41,336 nt of DNA from a virus. Below are positions 27,371 through 34,819 of this stretch, in pieces (position 1 is the first letter of the stretch; each line of letters opens with the position of its first letter). The notes beneath the pieces were generated by a model. That model had not been told where the DNA came from, did no database searches, and saw only the letters and a program-made list of their open reading frames with translations. The stretch lies in IMG/VR virus record IMGVR_UViG_3300047471_000084, positions 1 to 41,336 of that record. One strand, given 5' to 3'. Position numbers and translations under genes: made by a program.

Positions 27371-28356
27371 TAGCTAGTCACAACCGCGATGCCGGAAGTT
27401 GTGGTGGTCGGTGCTGCCCCGTCGATGTAGACCTGGCCAAACGTGGTAGCGTCTGAACACCAGTCGGTGGCTCCCAGGATCGTGCTGTCCTTGAGCAGAA
27501 TCATGCCGCCCGTGGAAGCCGCCAGCGTGATACCTGCCGTTAGGGTTGTAGAGCCAGACTTGATGGCATTCAGGAACAACGTACGCTCGAAGAGCTGTTC
27601 CCGGTCCATGCAAGCCGCTGCTGCTCCAACGATAAACAAGCTGCCCGCCGAAGAGGTATAACGGAGCACCTTGCAATCAATGAACTGGTTACGCGGAGTG
27701 CCCGCCAAGAACTCAATCTGGGCGTTGGTGGTGTTGCTGGAAACCGTATCCAAGCCAATCCAGGTATTGACGAACATGTTCTCGCCCGTACCAGAGATGA
27801 CCAAGGAACGGCTAGCAGAAGACTGTGCCGAGGCCGTATCTCCCATGCCTGCAATGTGGCAATTGGCAAACATATTACGCCCGCCAGTAACCTTCATTGC
27901 GATGGCGGAAGTCGTGCCAGTATCGAATCCGTGGAAGAATTGGATGTTGTTGAATTGGCAACCAGATCCGCTAACCACGAAGAAATTGGCATAGGCCGTA
28001 GCTGCGGCGGTTGGAGCAATGCGCGAACGGTTGGATATATTGACTCCCGAAGACACGCCAACCAAGTGCAGCGCATTCTTAGCCCAAGTAAATGTAGAGC
28101 TAACACGGGCCGTAGAAGTGGTCACGCCGTTGGAGATAAGGGCGATAACGTCATTCTTTCCCTCTCGTCCAATGCCGTAGGCTCGTCCAAGCGTATGAAC
28201 CGGGGCAGTGATACCATCATTGTTATCGCTTCCCTTGAACGGGTCCAAAAGGATCACGTTCCCATTCAGGAAACCGATGCCTGCCGCTGAAATGTTCTGA
28301 TTGATTTGATCTGCGATTGCTTTCGTAAAACTGCCGTACTGTGTAATTGGGGGCAT
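27370..28356 (-). CDS. Predicted parallel beta-helix virion protein (328 aa)
   Basis: Residues 30-65 (Val-Ile-Leu-Leu-Asp-Pro-Phe-Lys-Gly-Ser-Asp-Asn-Asn-Asp-Gly, then Leu-Gly-Arg-Ala) are a typical opening of pectate-lyase-like beta-helices. Regular rungs follow (Leu-His-Leu-Val-Gly-Val, Phe-Phe-Val-Val-Ser-Gly, Phe-Asn-Asn-Ile-Gln-Phe, Phe-Ala-Asn-Cys-His-Ile, Phe-Val-Asn-Thr-Trp-Ile). No lyase active site can be assigned. Similar genes lie beside coat and tail genes in many metagenomic podoviruses. A head or neck decoration, or a small fibre, are both possible. GGGAGG lies 37 bases upstream of the ATG, too far for that start. Confidence 0.6.
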   Translation of the reverse strand: MPPITQYGSFTKAIADQINQNISAAGIGFLNGNVILLDPFKGSDNNDGITAPVHTLGRAYGIGREGKNDVIALISNGVTTSTARVSSTFTWAKNALHLVGVSSGVNISNRSRIAPTAAATAYANFFVVSGSGCQFNNIQFFHGFDTGTTSAIAMKVTGGRNMFANCHIAGMGDTASAQSSASRSLVISGTGENMFVNTWIGLDTVSSNTTNAQIEFLAGTPRNQFIDCKVLRYTSSAGSLFIVGAAAACMDREQLFERTLFLNAIKSGSTTLTAGITLAASTGGMILLKDSTILGATDWCSDATTFGQVYIDGAAPTTTTSGIAVVTS

Positions 28357-28412
28357 TTCGTCTTGACCTCGCCAAGAGATAGTCTAAGGATTCCTCCCAA
28401 CGGGAGGGGTGT

Positions 28413-28442
28413 GTGGGCCGGGTAGTCTTCCACCGGCCCCAC
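28413..28442. terminator. Intergenic hairpin between two virion genes, possible attenuator
   Basis: GTGGGCCGG at 28413-28421 pairs with CCGGCCCCAC at 28433-28442 with one bulged base. A smaller hairpin (CCTCCC-aac-GGGAGG) lies next to it at 28393-28407. On the plus strand the large stem is followed by ACTTTTGT; on the minus strand, the transcribed one, the T-run is missing. It may lower expression of genes after the coat operon. Confidence 0.45.
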
Positions 28443-28475
28443 TTTTGTATCTCAACTAAAACAAACTACTTAAGT

Positions 28476-29138
28476 CTAAGTCCAGACCACGGGTCCGCTA
28501 TTAGTGCCGGTTCCGCCCGTGGAAATGACGTGATAAAGCAGGTTGCAAACCCGGAGCTTGATGCCTGCTCCGATTTGTGCAGGGAAGGTGCAGATCGTAC
28601 GGAGACCGGAAGCGCTGGCAACCGCGAAAGCTGCTGTCGCTGCCGTAACCGTATGGGCCTGAGCCGTTGCGCTCCAGATGTCGATGATGTTTCCTTCGTC
28701 ACCCGCTACTGGCGTGGGGAGCGTAATCGCATCCACTCCGGCAGTCATAATGACGTTGTAGGTCGACACGCTGGAAAGAACCGCATCAGCAGATCCGGTA
28801 AGTTTCACCGCATTCTGCGTGGTGCCTTCTAGCGTTTGCTGGCTGGTCATCAGGCTTCCAAAGATCTCCACGAATCTAGAGAAATCCGTAGGAATACCAA
28901 TGGTAACCAGTGCGCCGTTAGCGTGAGACGCTGCTACCGTACCACCCTGACCACGAATGACATTGATCTGCGTGCCATTCACGGCCATAACTACAAATCG
29001 TTCCTGCTCGATCTGTAGGACGGTGATACCGGAACCGGTTTGGAAGTTAGGGGCAGTGATATTGGAGGCCGAGGCCACCGCCAGCACTGTCTGCGAAGCA
29101 TCTAGCGAAGCTGCAAGGGTTGTCGTTGTGATAGACAT
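28476..29138 (-). CDS. Coat-adjacent virion protein (220 aa), possible decoration protein
   Basis: The gene begins two bases after the coat stop. Residues 1-75 form a beta domain with Ile-Thr-Val-Leu-Gln-Ile-Glu-Gln-Glu-Arg-Phe-Val-Val-Met and Ile-Asn-Val-Ile-Arg-Gly-Gln-Gly-Gly-Thr-Val-Ala-Ala-Ser-His-Ala, a pattern frequent in phage structural proteins near capsid genes. The second half is Ala/Thr/Val-rich beta. It is probably present in high copy in the virion, but decoration is only a guess. Confidence 0.5.
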   Translation of the reverse strand: MSITTTTLAASLDASQTVLAVASASNITAPNFQTGSGITVLQIEQERFVVMAVNGTQINVIRGQGGTVAASHANGALVTIGIPTDFSRFVEIFGSLMTSQQTLEGTTQNAVKLTGSADAVLSSVSTYNVIMTAGVDAITLPTPVAGDEGNIIDIWSATAQAHTVTAATAAFAVASASGLRTICTFPAQIGAGIKLRVCNLLYHVISTGGTGTNSGPVVWT

Positions 29139-29140
29139 GA

Positions 29141-30361
29141 TTAGCTCGCAATCCTTACCGCCAGTTGCGGATACAGCGTTGCCCAGCCGCCCAGCAAATC
29201 CATACGGAGAGGAGCGCGGTCCAGGTTGATGTCATAGTCACGAATGACGCGCATGGACATTTTCAGGTCCTGATCGTCCGAGATGCGGTCGCCCATATCC
29301 AACCCGCCATACAGCGGCAGATCAGCTGAAGCGAAGGTGAAAGCATCTTCGTGGAAGGCCAAACCGCGCTGGCCAGTCACCGCCGAGGCTCCGTTGACCG
29401 TCACCGCGACGTTGTTAGCAACGCCAACAGTCACGTTCTGGTAGGGGCCGGAGGTGATGATGCCAGTGCCGTTGATGGCGATGGGGATAGTCGCGTTTCC
29501 GCCGCTGTCCGAGGTAACGTCCGCAGTCACAACAAAGTCAGCCAAGCGGTTAAAAGAGGCCAAGCTCTGTGGGTTGACTGCGAACACGTTTCCGAACTGG
29601 ATCACGTCGCCGCGATTCAGAACTTGGATAGAGGCGGTCCAACCATCGGTGATGATGGAAGAGCCAGTTTGTACGGTGGCGCTATTGGCAAGCGGGGTTC
29701 CGCCCTGGAGTCCGACCGTGTGGTTGCGCACGTTCTGATCCATGTACCAATCGAAGCCAACCGTATCCTCGGTCATCATACCCTTGTCGTACTGTTCGGT
29801 AATGGTTCTCTGGGGATTAAACAAGCCAGAGAGGGCATTAACGATAGTCGCGTTCATGTTGGGGCTGATAACTACGCACCGATCTTCAAGCGGAGCCGCT
29901 TCGTTTGACAGAAGAGCGCCTGCATCAAGATAGGTCTGGAGGGTGTTGGGGATTGTTCCCGGGGTACCGACTTCGTTGTTCACGGTCTTGTACAGGTCCA
30001 GACCGTCATAGTCGATTTCGTTCGCCATGCTCTTCATGGCCTTGTCAATGAAGCGTTTTCGGAAATCATCCACGCTCAAGGCAAGGTCAGCAGAGGTAAT
30101 GGCAAAGGAGCGCTGATATTGCTTATTCAGCACCACCGGAACCGAAGATTCCGTCAGATCCTGAAGAATCAAGCCCTGACCGGAACTGGCTACGAAACGC
30201 ACAGGCAAACGCACGTTGAGTACGTTGCCAATCTTTGCGCCAGCCTTTGCAAACTGGGAATCATATGCTCGGCTGATCTGTTTCGTGAACGTAAGCTCGT
30301 TCTCAAGAACGCGCAGAGTTTCACGGGTAATCATACCGATTGTTAAAAGTGTGTTACTCAA
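29141..30361 (-). CDS. Major capsid (coat) protein, P22 gp5-like (406 aa)
   Basis: The sequence follows the P22 coat family: an N-terminal helix (Leu-Arg-Val-Leu-Glu-Asn-Glu-Leu), Lys-Ile-Gly-Asn-Val-Leu-Asn-Val-Arg-Leu-Pro, a Phe-Ala-Ile-Thr-Ser-Ala-Asp-Leu strand, Phe-His-Glu-Asp-Ala-Phe-Thr-Phe-Ala and a final Leu-Asp-Arg-Ala-Pro-Leu-Arg-Met-Asp-Leu-Leu-Gly-Gly-Trp segment. It forms the icosahedral HK97-fold shell. The start is TTG at 30361, with an ideal AAGGAGG five bases upstream and no good ATG nearby. Length is close to P22 coat (430). Upstream lie scaffold and portal, in P22-like order. Confidence 0.9.
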   Translation of the reverse strand: MSNTLLTIGMITRETLRVLENELTFTKQISRAYDSQFAKAGAKIGNVLNVRLPVRFVASSGQGLILQDLTESSVPVVLNKQYQRSFAITSADLALSVDDFRKRFIDKAMKSMANEIDYDGLDLYKTVNNEVGTPGTIPNTLQTYLDAGALLSNEAAPLEDRCVVISPNMNATIVNALSGLFNPQRTITEQYDKGMMTEDTVGFDWYMDQNVRNHTVGLQGGTPLANSATVQTGSSIITDGWTASIQVLNRGDVIQFGNVFAVNPQSLASFNRLADFVVTADVTSDSGGNATIPIAINGTGIITSGPYQNVTVGVANNVAVTVNGASAVTGQRGLAFHEDAFTFASADLPLYGGLDMGDRISDDQDLKMSMRVIRDYDINLDRAPLRMDLLGGWATLYPQLAVRIAS

Positions 30362-30548
30362 GGATGCCTCCTTTTCTTCGAAAGTTTAGAAACGCTGGTT
30401 ACTCGTTCCCGTTTCCGAAGCAGGAGGTTACGGAGCCAGGACTGGCCCCACGGATGGTCTACCTCTACAACACAGAGCGTTTATAGTCCGCTAAGACGAC
30501 TTAGGTAACAAAAACTCCCTACTTGTTTATTTTCTACCCAATGTCAAG
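30362..30548 (-). promoter_or_regulatory. Coat gene leader with inverted repeat and weak promoter-like boxes
   Basis: The largest gap in the leftward structural operon (187 bp). It ends in the AAGGAGG site of the coat gene. A perfect inverted repeat CTAAG-acga-CTTAG lies at 30491-30504. On the minus strand a TTGACA (30542-30547) and a TTGTTA (30506-30511) are present, but no matching -10 is convincing. A strong separate promoter for coat would be sensible, though this is not shown. Confidence 0.35.
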
Positions 30549-31454
30549 CTACCTGCGACCCTGGGCCACTAATTTCTTGTAAGTCTGATAATCCGTCTTA
30601 TCCAGGGGCACTGTGGATTGAGTCTTACCGCCAGAAATGGGCTTGATTGGCGCTGGTGCCTTGGTCTTGAGCTTCGGTTCTGGCTTTTCCTCTACTTCTT
30701 CAGCCTCTTCCTCTGGCTCTTCGTCATCCAGGCTGATCTTTTCGCCTGCCAACTTGCGGGATACGTCCCATGCCATCGCAATTGCCTTGGAGGGAGGCGC
30801 TGCGACCATCTTCTCGCAGAGTTCAGGGTGCTGGGCCAGGTAAATGGCCACTTCCGGCCCATTTTCCATCTCGTATTTGACTGGAAACTCAATGGCGACT
30901 GGAACCTTGATGTCTTGCTTCATCAGCTCAACATATTCTTCGTTGGTGGCCTGAAGTTCGATCATTTTGGCGTTATAGGCCTTGTCAGCCTCGGCCTTCT
31001 CGGTGGCTTGTTGCTGCTTGGCTTCTGATTCTCGCTCTGCCTTCAGTTCTTGCTTGGCTTCCCAGCGAACCACTGCACGCCAATAGGCTGCATCTGACTC
31101 GTAATTCTCTCTAGCTGGCTCGCCATCTTGCGTCTGTTCTGTTTTCGGAACGGCAGGATTAGACTTAGAGCGCAATTCTTCCTTTTCCTTGCGCTCTTCT
31201 GCCAGTTGAGCTTCCAGTGCCGCTTGCTGCTTAATCAGGCGGTCAATCCTAGCCTGCCAACCGCCCTTATGCTTGGGCTTTTCCTCTTTTGGCTCTTCGG
31301 ACTCGCTCTTGGCTTCCTCGGCGGGCTTCTCAACTTCCTGCGTTACCGTAGACTTGCCTTCAGTGCGGGCTTTCTTGTACTCCCGCATATCCGTGACTTG
31401 ATCCAGCGGTACTTCCTTGGTTTCTGGTGCTTGAACTACTGTTTCTTCGGGCAT
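30549..31454 (-). CDS. Scaffolding protein (301 aa)
   Basis: A highly charged, Glu/Lys/Ala-rich, mostly helical protein lies between portal and coat, the place of P22 gp8. It has coiled-coil stretches at about 65-100 and 125-165, an acidic block near 240-265 (Glu-Pro-Glu-Glu-Glu-Ala-Glu-Glu) and a basic C-terminus, Tyr-Lys-Lys-Leu-Val-Ala-Gln-Gly-Arg-Arg. In P22 it is the basic C-terminal helix-turn-helix that binds coat. The start overlaps the portal stop by TAATG. P22 scaffold is 303 residues, nearly the same. Confidence 0.82.
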   Translation of the reverse strand: MPEETVVQAPETKEVPLDQVTDMREYKKARTEGKSTVTQEVEKPAEEAKSESEEPKEEKPKHKGGWQARIDRLIKQQAALEAQLAEERKEKEELRSKSNPAVPKTEQTQDGEPARENYESDAAYWRAVVRWEAKQELKAERESEAKQQQATEKAEADKAYNAKMIELQATNEEYVELMKQDIKVPVAIEFPVKYEMENGPEVAIYLAQHPELCEKMVAAPPSKAIAMAWDVSRKLAGEKISLDDEEPEEEAEEVEEKPEPKLKTKAPAPIKPISGGKTQSTVPLDKTDYQTYKKLVAQGRR

Positions 31455-33610
31455 TATTGCTGCGCTCCTTCTGATTGTTGCTGCTGGGCTTGCTGTTCAG
31501 CCATGTTTTGCTCATGGGCTTGGTCAGTTGCCTGCGAAAGCTGGGCCTGTTGTGCTTGCTGCTGTGCCATATCCTGCTGGTGGGCGTGATCCTGTGCTTG
31601 CATGGCTACGTCGTGAGCCGCATCGTGCTGGGATTGCTGCTGGGCTGCGATTAGCTTGTATTGCGCAATCTCGTTCTCCGCGAACGCTTGATTGGCATCC
31701 TTGGAGGCATTAATCTGGGCCACTGCCAGCTTGGTGGCTTCTTGCAACTTCACTATCTCGGTCTTCGTCATCTCCTGAACTTGGGCTATTTGAAGCTTCC
31801 CTTGCTGCTCGATCTGCTTAGTTTCCACTACTTTTTGGGCATCCTGCAAGGCTTTAGTCAGGAGATCATGCTGCTGGGCCAGTTGCTGCATTTGGGCTTG
31901 CATCTGCTGCATCTTGACTTGCGGATCCGAGTCATCGTCACCCACAATATTGGGAGGCAGGGTCTTCTTAATGCGGTCGGCTACCTGTTCAGCCCAGGGC
32001 GTATCCATCTCGCGCACAACCAGGTCAGTCACAATGGCTGATTGCTGGGGCGGGATGGTCTTCAGTAGGTCAATGCCGGTCTGAACCGATTCCTGACGCT
32101 TGGATTGGTAGGTTGGACCAACCGATATGATCACATCGTACTTGCCAACCCCGATGTTGTAGATGTTCTTTATGTCTGACTCTTCTGCCATTGCCTGAGC
32201 CTGTTCTTGCTGCTCTTCGCCGTTGTGGATTACCACATGCTTGACCGATCCATCGGGATTAATGATTCTCTGCACCCGGGGCGTGTCATAGATGACCTGA
32301 ATCCACTCCAGAATCGACTTGCCAAGCCGTTTTAGCATCCGGCCCATATTGTCCGAATAGTTCAGGGTTGCCACGTTGCCCTGGGCCTGTAGGCGCTCGA
32401 TAGCCTTACCAGACTCATCTCCGCGGCGCTGTCCTAAAGATGGGTCATAAATACCCAATGAAGCCTTAAGGTCCAGAGAAGCCTGAGAAATCATCTGGGA
32501 CATGCCTGCAATAGGTGGTTCTGCCACGTTACGCTGTGGCGGTGGAGCTGGCTTACCGCCTACATCTGTCTGCTTATAGGTCAATACTGCGAAGTTGCGG
32601 ACGTTGGCCTGCTCCCACATTACCTGCTGTGTACCGCCGATCTGTCCTTCCGCAACGATCCAAGGGGCTTTAGGAGCTAGGCTTACTGCCTCGGTAGCAC
32701 CCGATACCATGTAATTATATTGCCGCTGTGGTCCCTTTGCGTTACGAACAAGTCCGGCCACGTACCGCTTACCGTCCACGTCGATGTCATCTGCATAGGC
32801 TGTGAAGACTGGGATGCTGGTTCCTGGTAGTTCTTGCCCTTCTTCTCCGCCTTCGAGGATTTCATATGCTGTCAGCTTCCTCCATATCACTTTCTTCTTC
32901 GGGCGCTTATCCTTACCCCGGTCAACGTCCACCACCTCGAAATACTCAGCTACCCGGATGTAATCCTTGTTAATCCAGGTCGGTGGTTGGTTTCCCGTGG
33001 CTGTCCACTCGCTGGAACTGGCCATAATGGAGTCTGGAAACTCAGTATTGAAAGTCTCCATTGGCATATCACTGATAATGAAGCAATAACGAGCCTTTTC
33101 CTGTGGTACCCCAGGTTGCCAATAGACCGAGAATCCGTTCTTAATCCATTCAATTACAATGTCTTGCTCGTCCGAATCATCGTCCGTGTAATCACTCAGC
33201 AGGCGGCAGCTATGGAATCCAGTCCTGACCATGCCTTCATGGGTCTTCTCATAGACCACCTGGGCATCTGAATTAACCTCAATATGCCTTACGCAGCCCT
33301 GGATAATCTCAGCCGTATCCACGTCCGCACCGCTACCCACGGGATTGATCGTAATGGAAGGCGGTTGCTGCCTATACTGGTTGCAGACCAGTCGGATAGA
33401 CTGCTGAATCTGATCCATGACCAGGCACGGCCTGCCATCCTTCTCCCTGATAGTCTGAATCGTTAGTGGCCATTGGTTCCCAATAGAGAAATCTAGGTCA
33501 TCCAGACATTCCTGACGCCATGACTCGTCAGCTTCAGCAGCTAGCTTGAAGCGTTCTATGGCGGTCTGAATTACTGGGGAAATGAGGTGGGATTCTTGTT
33601 TAACGGCCAT
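31454..33610 (-). CDS. Portal protein, P22 gp1-like (718 aa)
   Basis: The family is recognisable from the N-terminal Phe-Ser-Ile-Gly-Asn-Gln-Trp, Arg-Pro-Cys-Leu-Val-Met-Asp-Gln, Val-Arg-Thr-Gly-Phe segments and the central Ser-Leu-Gly-Ile-Tyr-Asp-Pro-Ser-Leu-Gly segment. Twelve copies form the vertex through which terminase packs DNA. From about 560 to 718 the protein is a long Gln/Ala-rich helix with Gln-Gln-Ala-Gln-like repeats, equivalent to the P22 barrel domain. Length matches P22 portal (725). The gene starts 11 bases inside the end of the GroES-like gene. Confidence 0.9.
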   Translation of the reverse strand: MAVKQESHLISPVIQTAIERFKLAAEADESWRQECLDDLDFSIGNQWPLTIQTIREKDGRPCLVMDQIQQSIRLVCNQYRQQPPSITINPVGSGADVDTAEIIQGCVRHIEVNSDAQVVYEKTHEGMVRTGFHSCRLLSDYTDDDSDEQDIVIEWIKNGFSVYWQPGVPQEKARYCFIISDMPMETFNTEFPDSIMASSSEWTATGNQPPTWINKDYIRVAEYFEVVDVDRGKDKRPKKKVIWRKLTAYEILEGGEEGQELPGTSIPVFTAYADDIDVDGKRYVAGLVRNAKGPQRQYNYMVSGATEAVSLAPKAPWIVAEGQIGGTQQVMWEQANVRNFAVLTYKQTDVGGKPAPPPQRNVAEPPIAGMSQMISQASLDLKASLGIYDPSLGQRRGDESGKAIERLQAQGNVATLNYSDNMGRMLKRLGKSILEWIQVIYDTPRVQRIINPDGSVKHVVIHNGEEQQEQAQAMAEESDIKNIYNIGVGKYDVIISVGPTYQSKRQESVQTGIDLLKTIPPQQSAIVTDLVVREMDTPWAEQVADRIKKTLPPNIVGDDDSDPQVKMQQMQAQMQQLAQQHDLLTKALQDAQKVVETKQIEQQGKLQIAQVQEMTKTEIVKLQEATKLAVAQINASKDANQAFAENEIAQYKLIAAQQQSQHDAAHDVAMQAQDHAHQQDMAQQQAQQAQLSQATDQAHEQNMAEQQAQQQQSEGAQQ

Positions 33611-33935
33611 TATTTTTTTTCAGAAAGATGTCACCTTCGTAGATCAAATGAAGTCCTGATGGAGTTCCAATCATCTCTTCGCCTGCAAAATGGCTCCCAG
33701 AGAACTCATTCCACTTGGAATTGAAGTAAACGATATCGCCAGGCTCAACTTCTACTGGCTTACGCACATAACCACCGTTAATGCCCTCAATCAGCTTGCC
33801 GGGTCCCACAGCTAAGACTTTACCCTTAAGTCCGCGCTCTTTTGCCACTTCAGGAACTACAAGGGCTGACTTGGGAGCATCGTCTAGGAGTTCAATCAAC
33901 ACCAGATCATTACGCGGCTGGATATCTACCTTCAC
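33600..33935 (-). CDS. Phage GroES-like co-chaperonin (Cpn10 fold, 111 aa)
   Basis: The Cpn10 layout is seen: Ile-Gln-Pro-Arg-Asn-Asp-Leu-Val-Leu-Ile-Glu, a mobile-loop region (Val-Val-Pro-Glu-Val-Ala-Lys-Glu-Arg), Leu-Lys-Gly-Lys-Val-Leu-Ala-Val-Gly-Pro-Gly-Lys, Val-Glu-Pro-Gly-Asp-Ile-Val-Tyr-Phe, and a terminal strand. GroES forms the heptameric lid of host GroEL; phage versions such as T4 gp31 help fold the coat protein. It is directly upstream of the portal and near the capsid genes. The GTG start overlaps the previous stop. Confidence 0.82.
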   Translation of the reverse strand: MKVDIQPRNDLVLIELLDDAPKSALVVPEVAKERGLKGKVLAVGPGKLIEGINGGYVRKPVEVEPGDIVYFNSKWNEFSGSHFAGEEMIGTPSGLHLIYEGDIFLKKNNGR

Positions 33936-34153
33936 TTAGCCCTCGCCAAGGAACCAATTTTAATGCTGGGGTACTTCCGATGCACCGCCGCTCTAACCTT
34001 GCCCGCTACAGGCTTGCCAGATGACCTGGCGAGCGCATTACGCGCATGGCTGGGGTTGTTAATAGGGTAGCTGCCCGACTTCGGAGCCTTGGAGGGCACC
34101 GCAAAGCTGGACTTGGGGATTCGCTTCCTTGCTGCCATCGTAAGTTTAGCCAC
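33932..34153 (-). CDS. Small conserved basic phage protein (73 aa)
   Basis: GTG 34153 has GGGAGG seven bases upstream; ATG 34138 is an internal alternative. Typical segments are Pro-Lys-Ser-Ser-Phe-Ala-Val-Pro, Ser-Tyr-Pro-Ile-Asn-Asn-Pro-Ser-His-Ala-Arg-Asn-Ala-Leu-Ala-Arg and Lys-Val-Arg-Ala-Ala-Val-His-Arg-Lys-Tyr-Pro-Ser-Ile. This pattern is widespread near portal genes in phages but has no settled role. Confidence 0.6.
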   Translation of the reverse strand: MAKLTMAARKRIPKSSFAVPSKAPKSGSYPINNPSHARNALARSSGKPVAGKVRAAVHRKYPSIKIGSLARAK

Positions 34154-34337
34154 GCGCTAGCCTCCCAATCTTCATGGTATGTTTCTTCTGCATTGCCTTG
34201 CCCTTAGCCGTTTCCTTATTGCCCTTCATGGCTCCCATGTTGTTCATTGCGCCATAGATATACTTGGCAGCACGCTTTCCAGTGAAACCCTTCTTGCTGG
34301 CCTCCGATTTGAGCTTGTTTTCAAGGAACTTGGGCAT
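34146..34337 (-). CDS. Small conserved basic phage protein (63 aa)
   Basis: A basic protein with Pro-Lys-Phe-Leu-Glu-Asn-Lys-Leu at the start, an Ala-Lys-Tyr-Ile-Tyr-Gly-Ala-Met-Asn-Asn-Met-Gly segment and Gly-Asn-Lys-Glu-Thr-Ala-Lys-Gly-Lys-Ala. Such proteins accompany the previous type near portals. A packaging or capsid-interior role is possible. Overlaps of 8 and 17 bases link it to its neighbours. Confidence 0.6.
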   Translation of the reverse strand: MPKFLENKLKSEASKKGFTGKRAAKYIYGAMNNMGAMKGNKETAKGKAMQKKHTMKIGRLARG

Positions 34338-34518
34338 GGATTTCCTCTAAGAAATCATTGAATGACTTCGCACATTCGGCACAGAACAAATATTCCAGGT
34401 CCTGTAGGGTGATTATGTCTCTACGGTAAAACATGACCCATCTTGGTTTGTCTGTTAAGTCTAGAGATTTAATGCACTTCTCAAATTTCCCACATCTATC
34501 GCAACAAACGGCCCTCAT
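34321..34518 (-). CDS. Zinc-knuckle protein (65 aa)
   Basis: Cys-Cys-Asp-Arg-Cys at 5-9 with a further Cys at 15, and Cys-Ala-Glu-Cys near 46-49, suggest one zinc site. A helical end (Phe-Asn-Asp-Phe-Leu-Glu-Glu) follows. GGGGG lies six bases upstream of the ATG. Function unknown. Confidence 0.5.
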   Translation of the reverse strand: MRAVCCDRCGKFEKCIKSLDLTDKPRWVMFYRRDIITLQDLEYLFCAECAKSFNDFLEEIHAQVP

Positions 34519-34519
34519 A

Positions 34520-34819
34520 TCAAACCCCCTTGCATGGTTTACCCTCTATCTCATAGATAGCAAAGACTTCTTGGACGGTCTTACCGGCTGGCACCTTAAG
34601 CGGGAGGATCGAAGCACCCACAAGTGGACTATCCTTGTCAACGGCAAACACAGAATCAGGGCCAATAGCATCTTCATCGATCACCACCAGATAAGACGTA
34701 TCTGCCTTAATCACTGCCTGAGCAGCTTGCTTGCTAGGTCCTTGCGTGGTCTTTACGTCCATGAAGGGAACTGCAATCAAGGACTTAATGAGGGTTCTGC
34801 GGCCAAGACTATCGGTCAT
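34520..34819 (-). CDS. Hypothetical protein with Tat-like N-terminus (99 aa)
   Basis: ATG 34819 overlaps the stop of the large terminase by ATGA. Residues 6-20 read Gly-Arg-Arg-Thr-Leu-Ile-Lys-Ser-Leu-Ile-Ala-Val-Pro-Phe, close to the twin-arginine signal pattern, though the hydrophobic part is short. The remainder is a small beta domain (Tyr-Leu-Val-Val-Ile-Asp-Glu-Asp ... Ile-Leu-Pro-Leu-Lys-Val). No family recognised. Confidence 0.45.
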   Translation of the reverse strand: MTDSLGRRTLIKSLIAVPFMDVKTTQGPSKQAAQAVIKADTSYLVVIDEDAIGPDSVFAVDKDSPLVGASILPLKVPAGKTVQEVFAIYEIEGKPCKGV

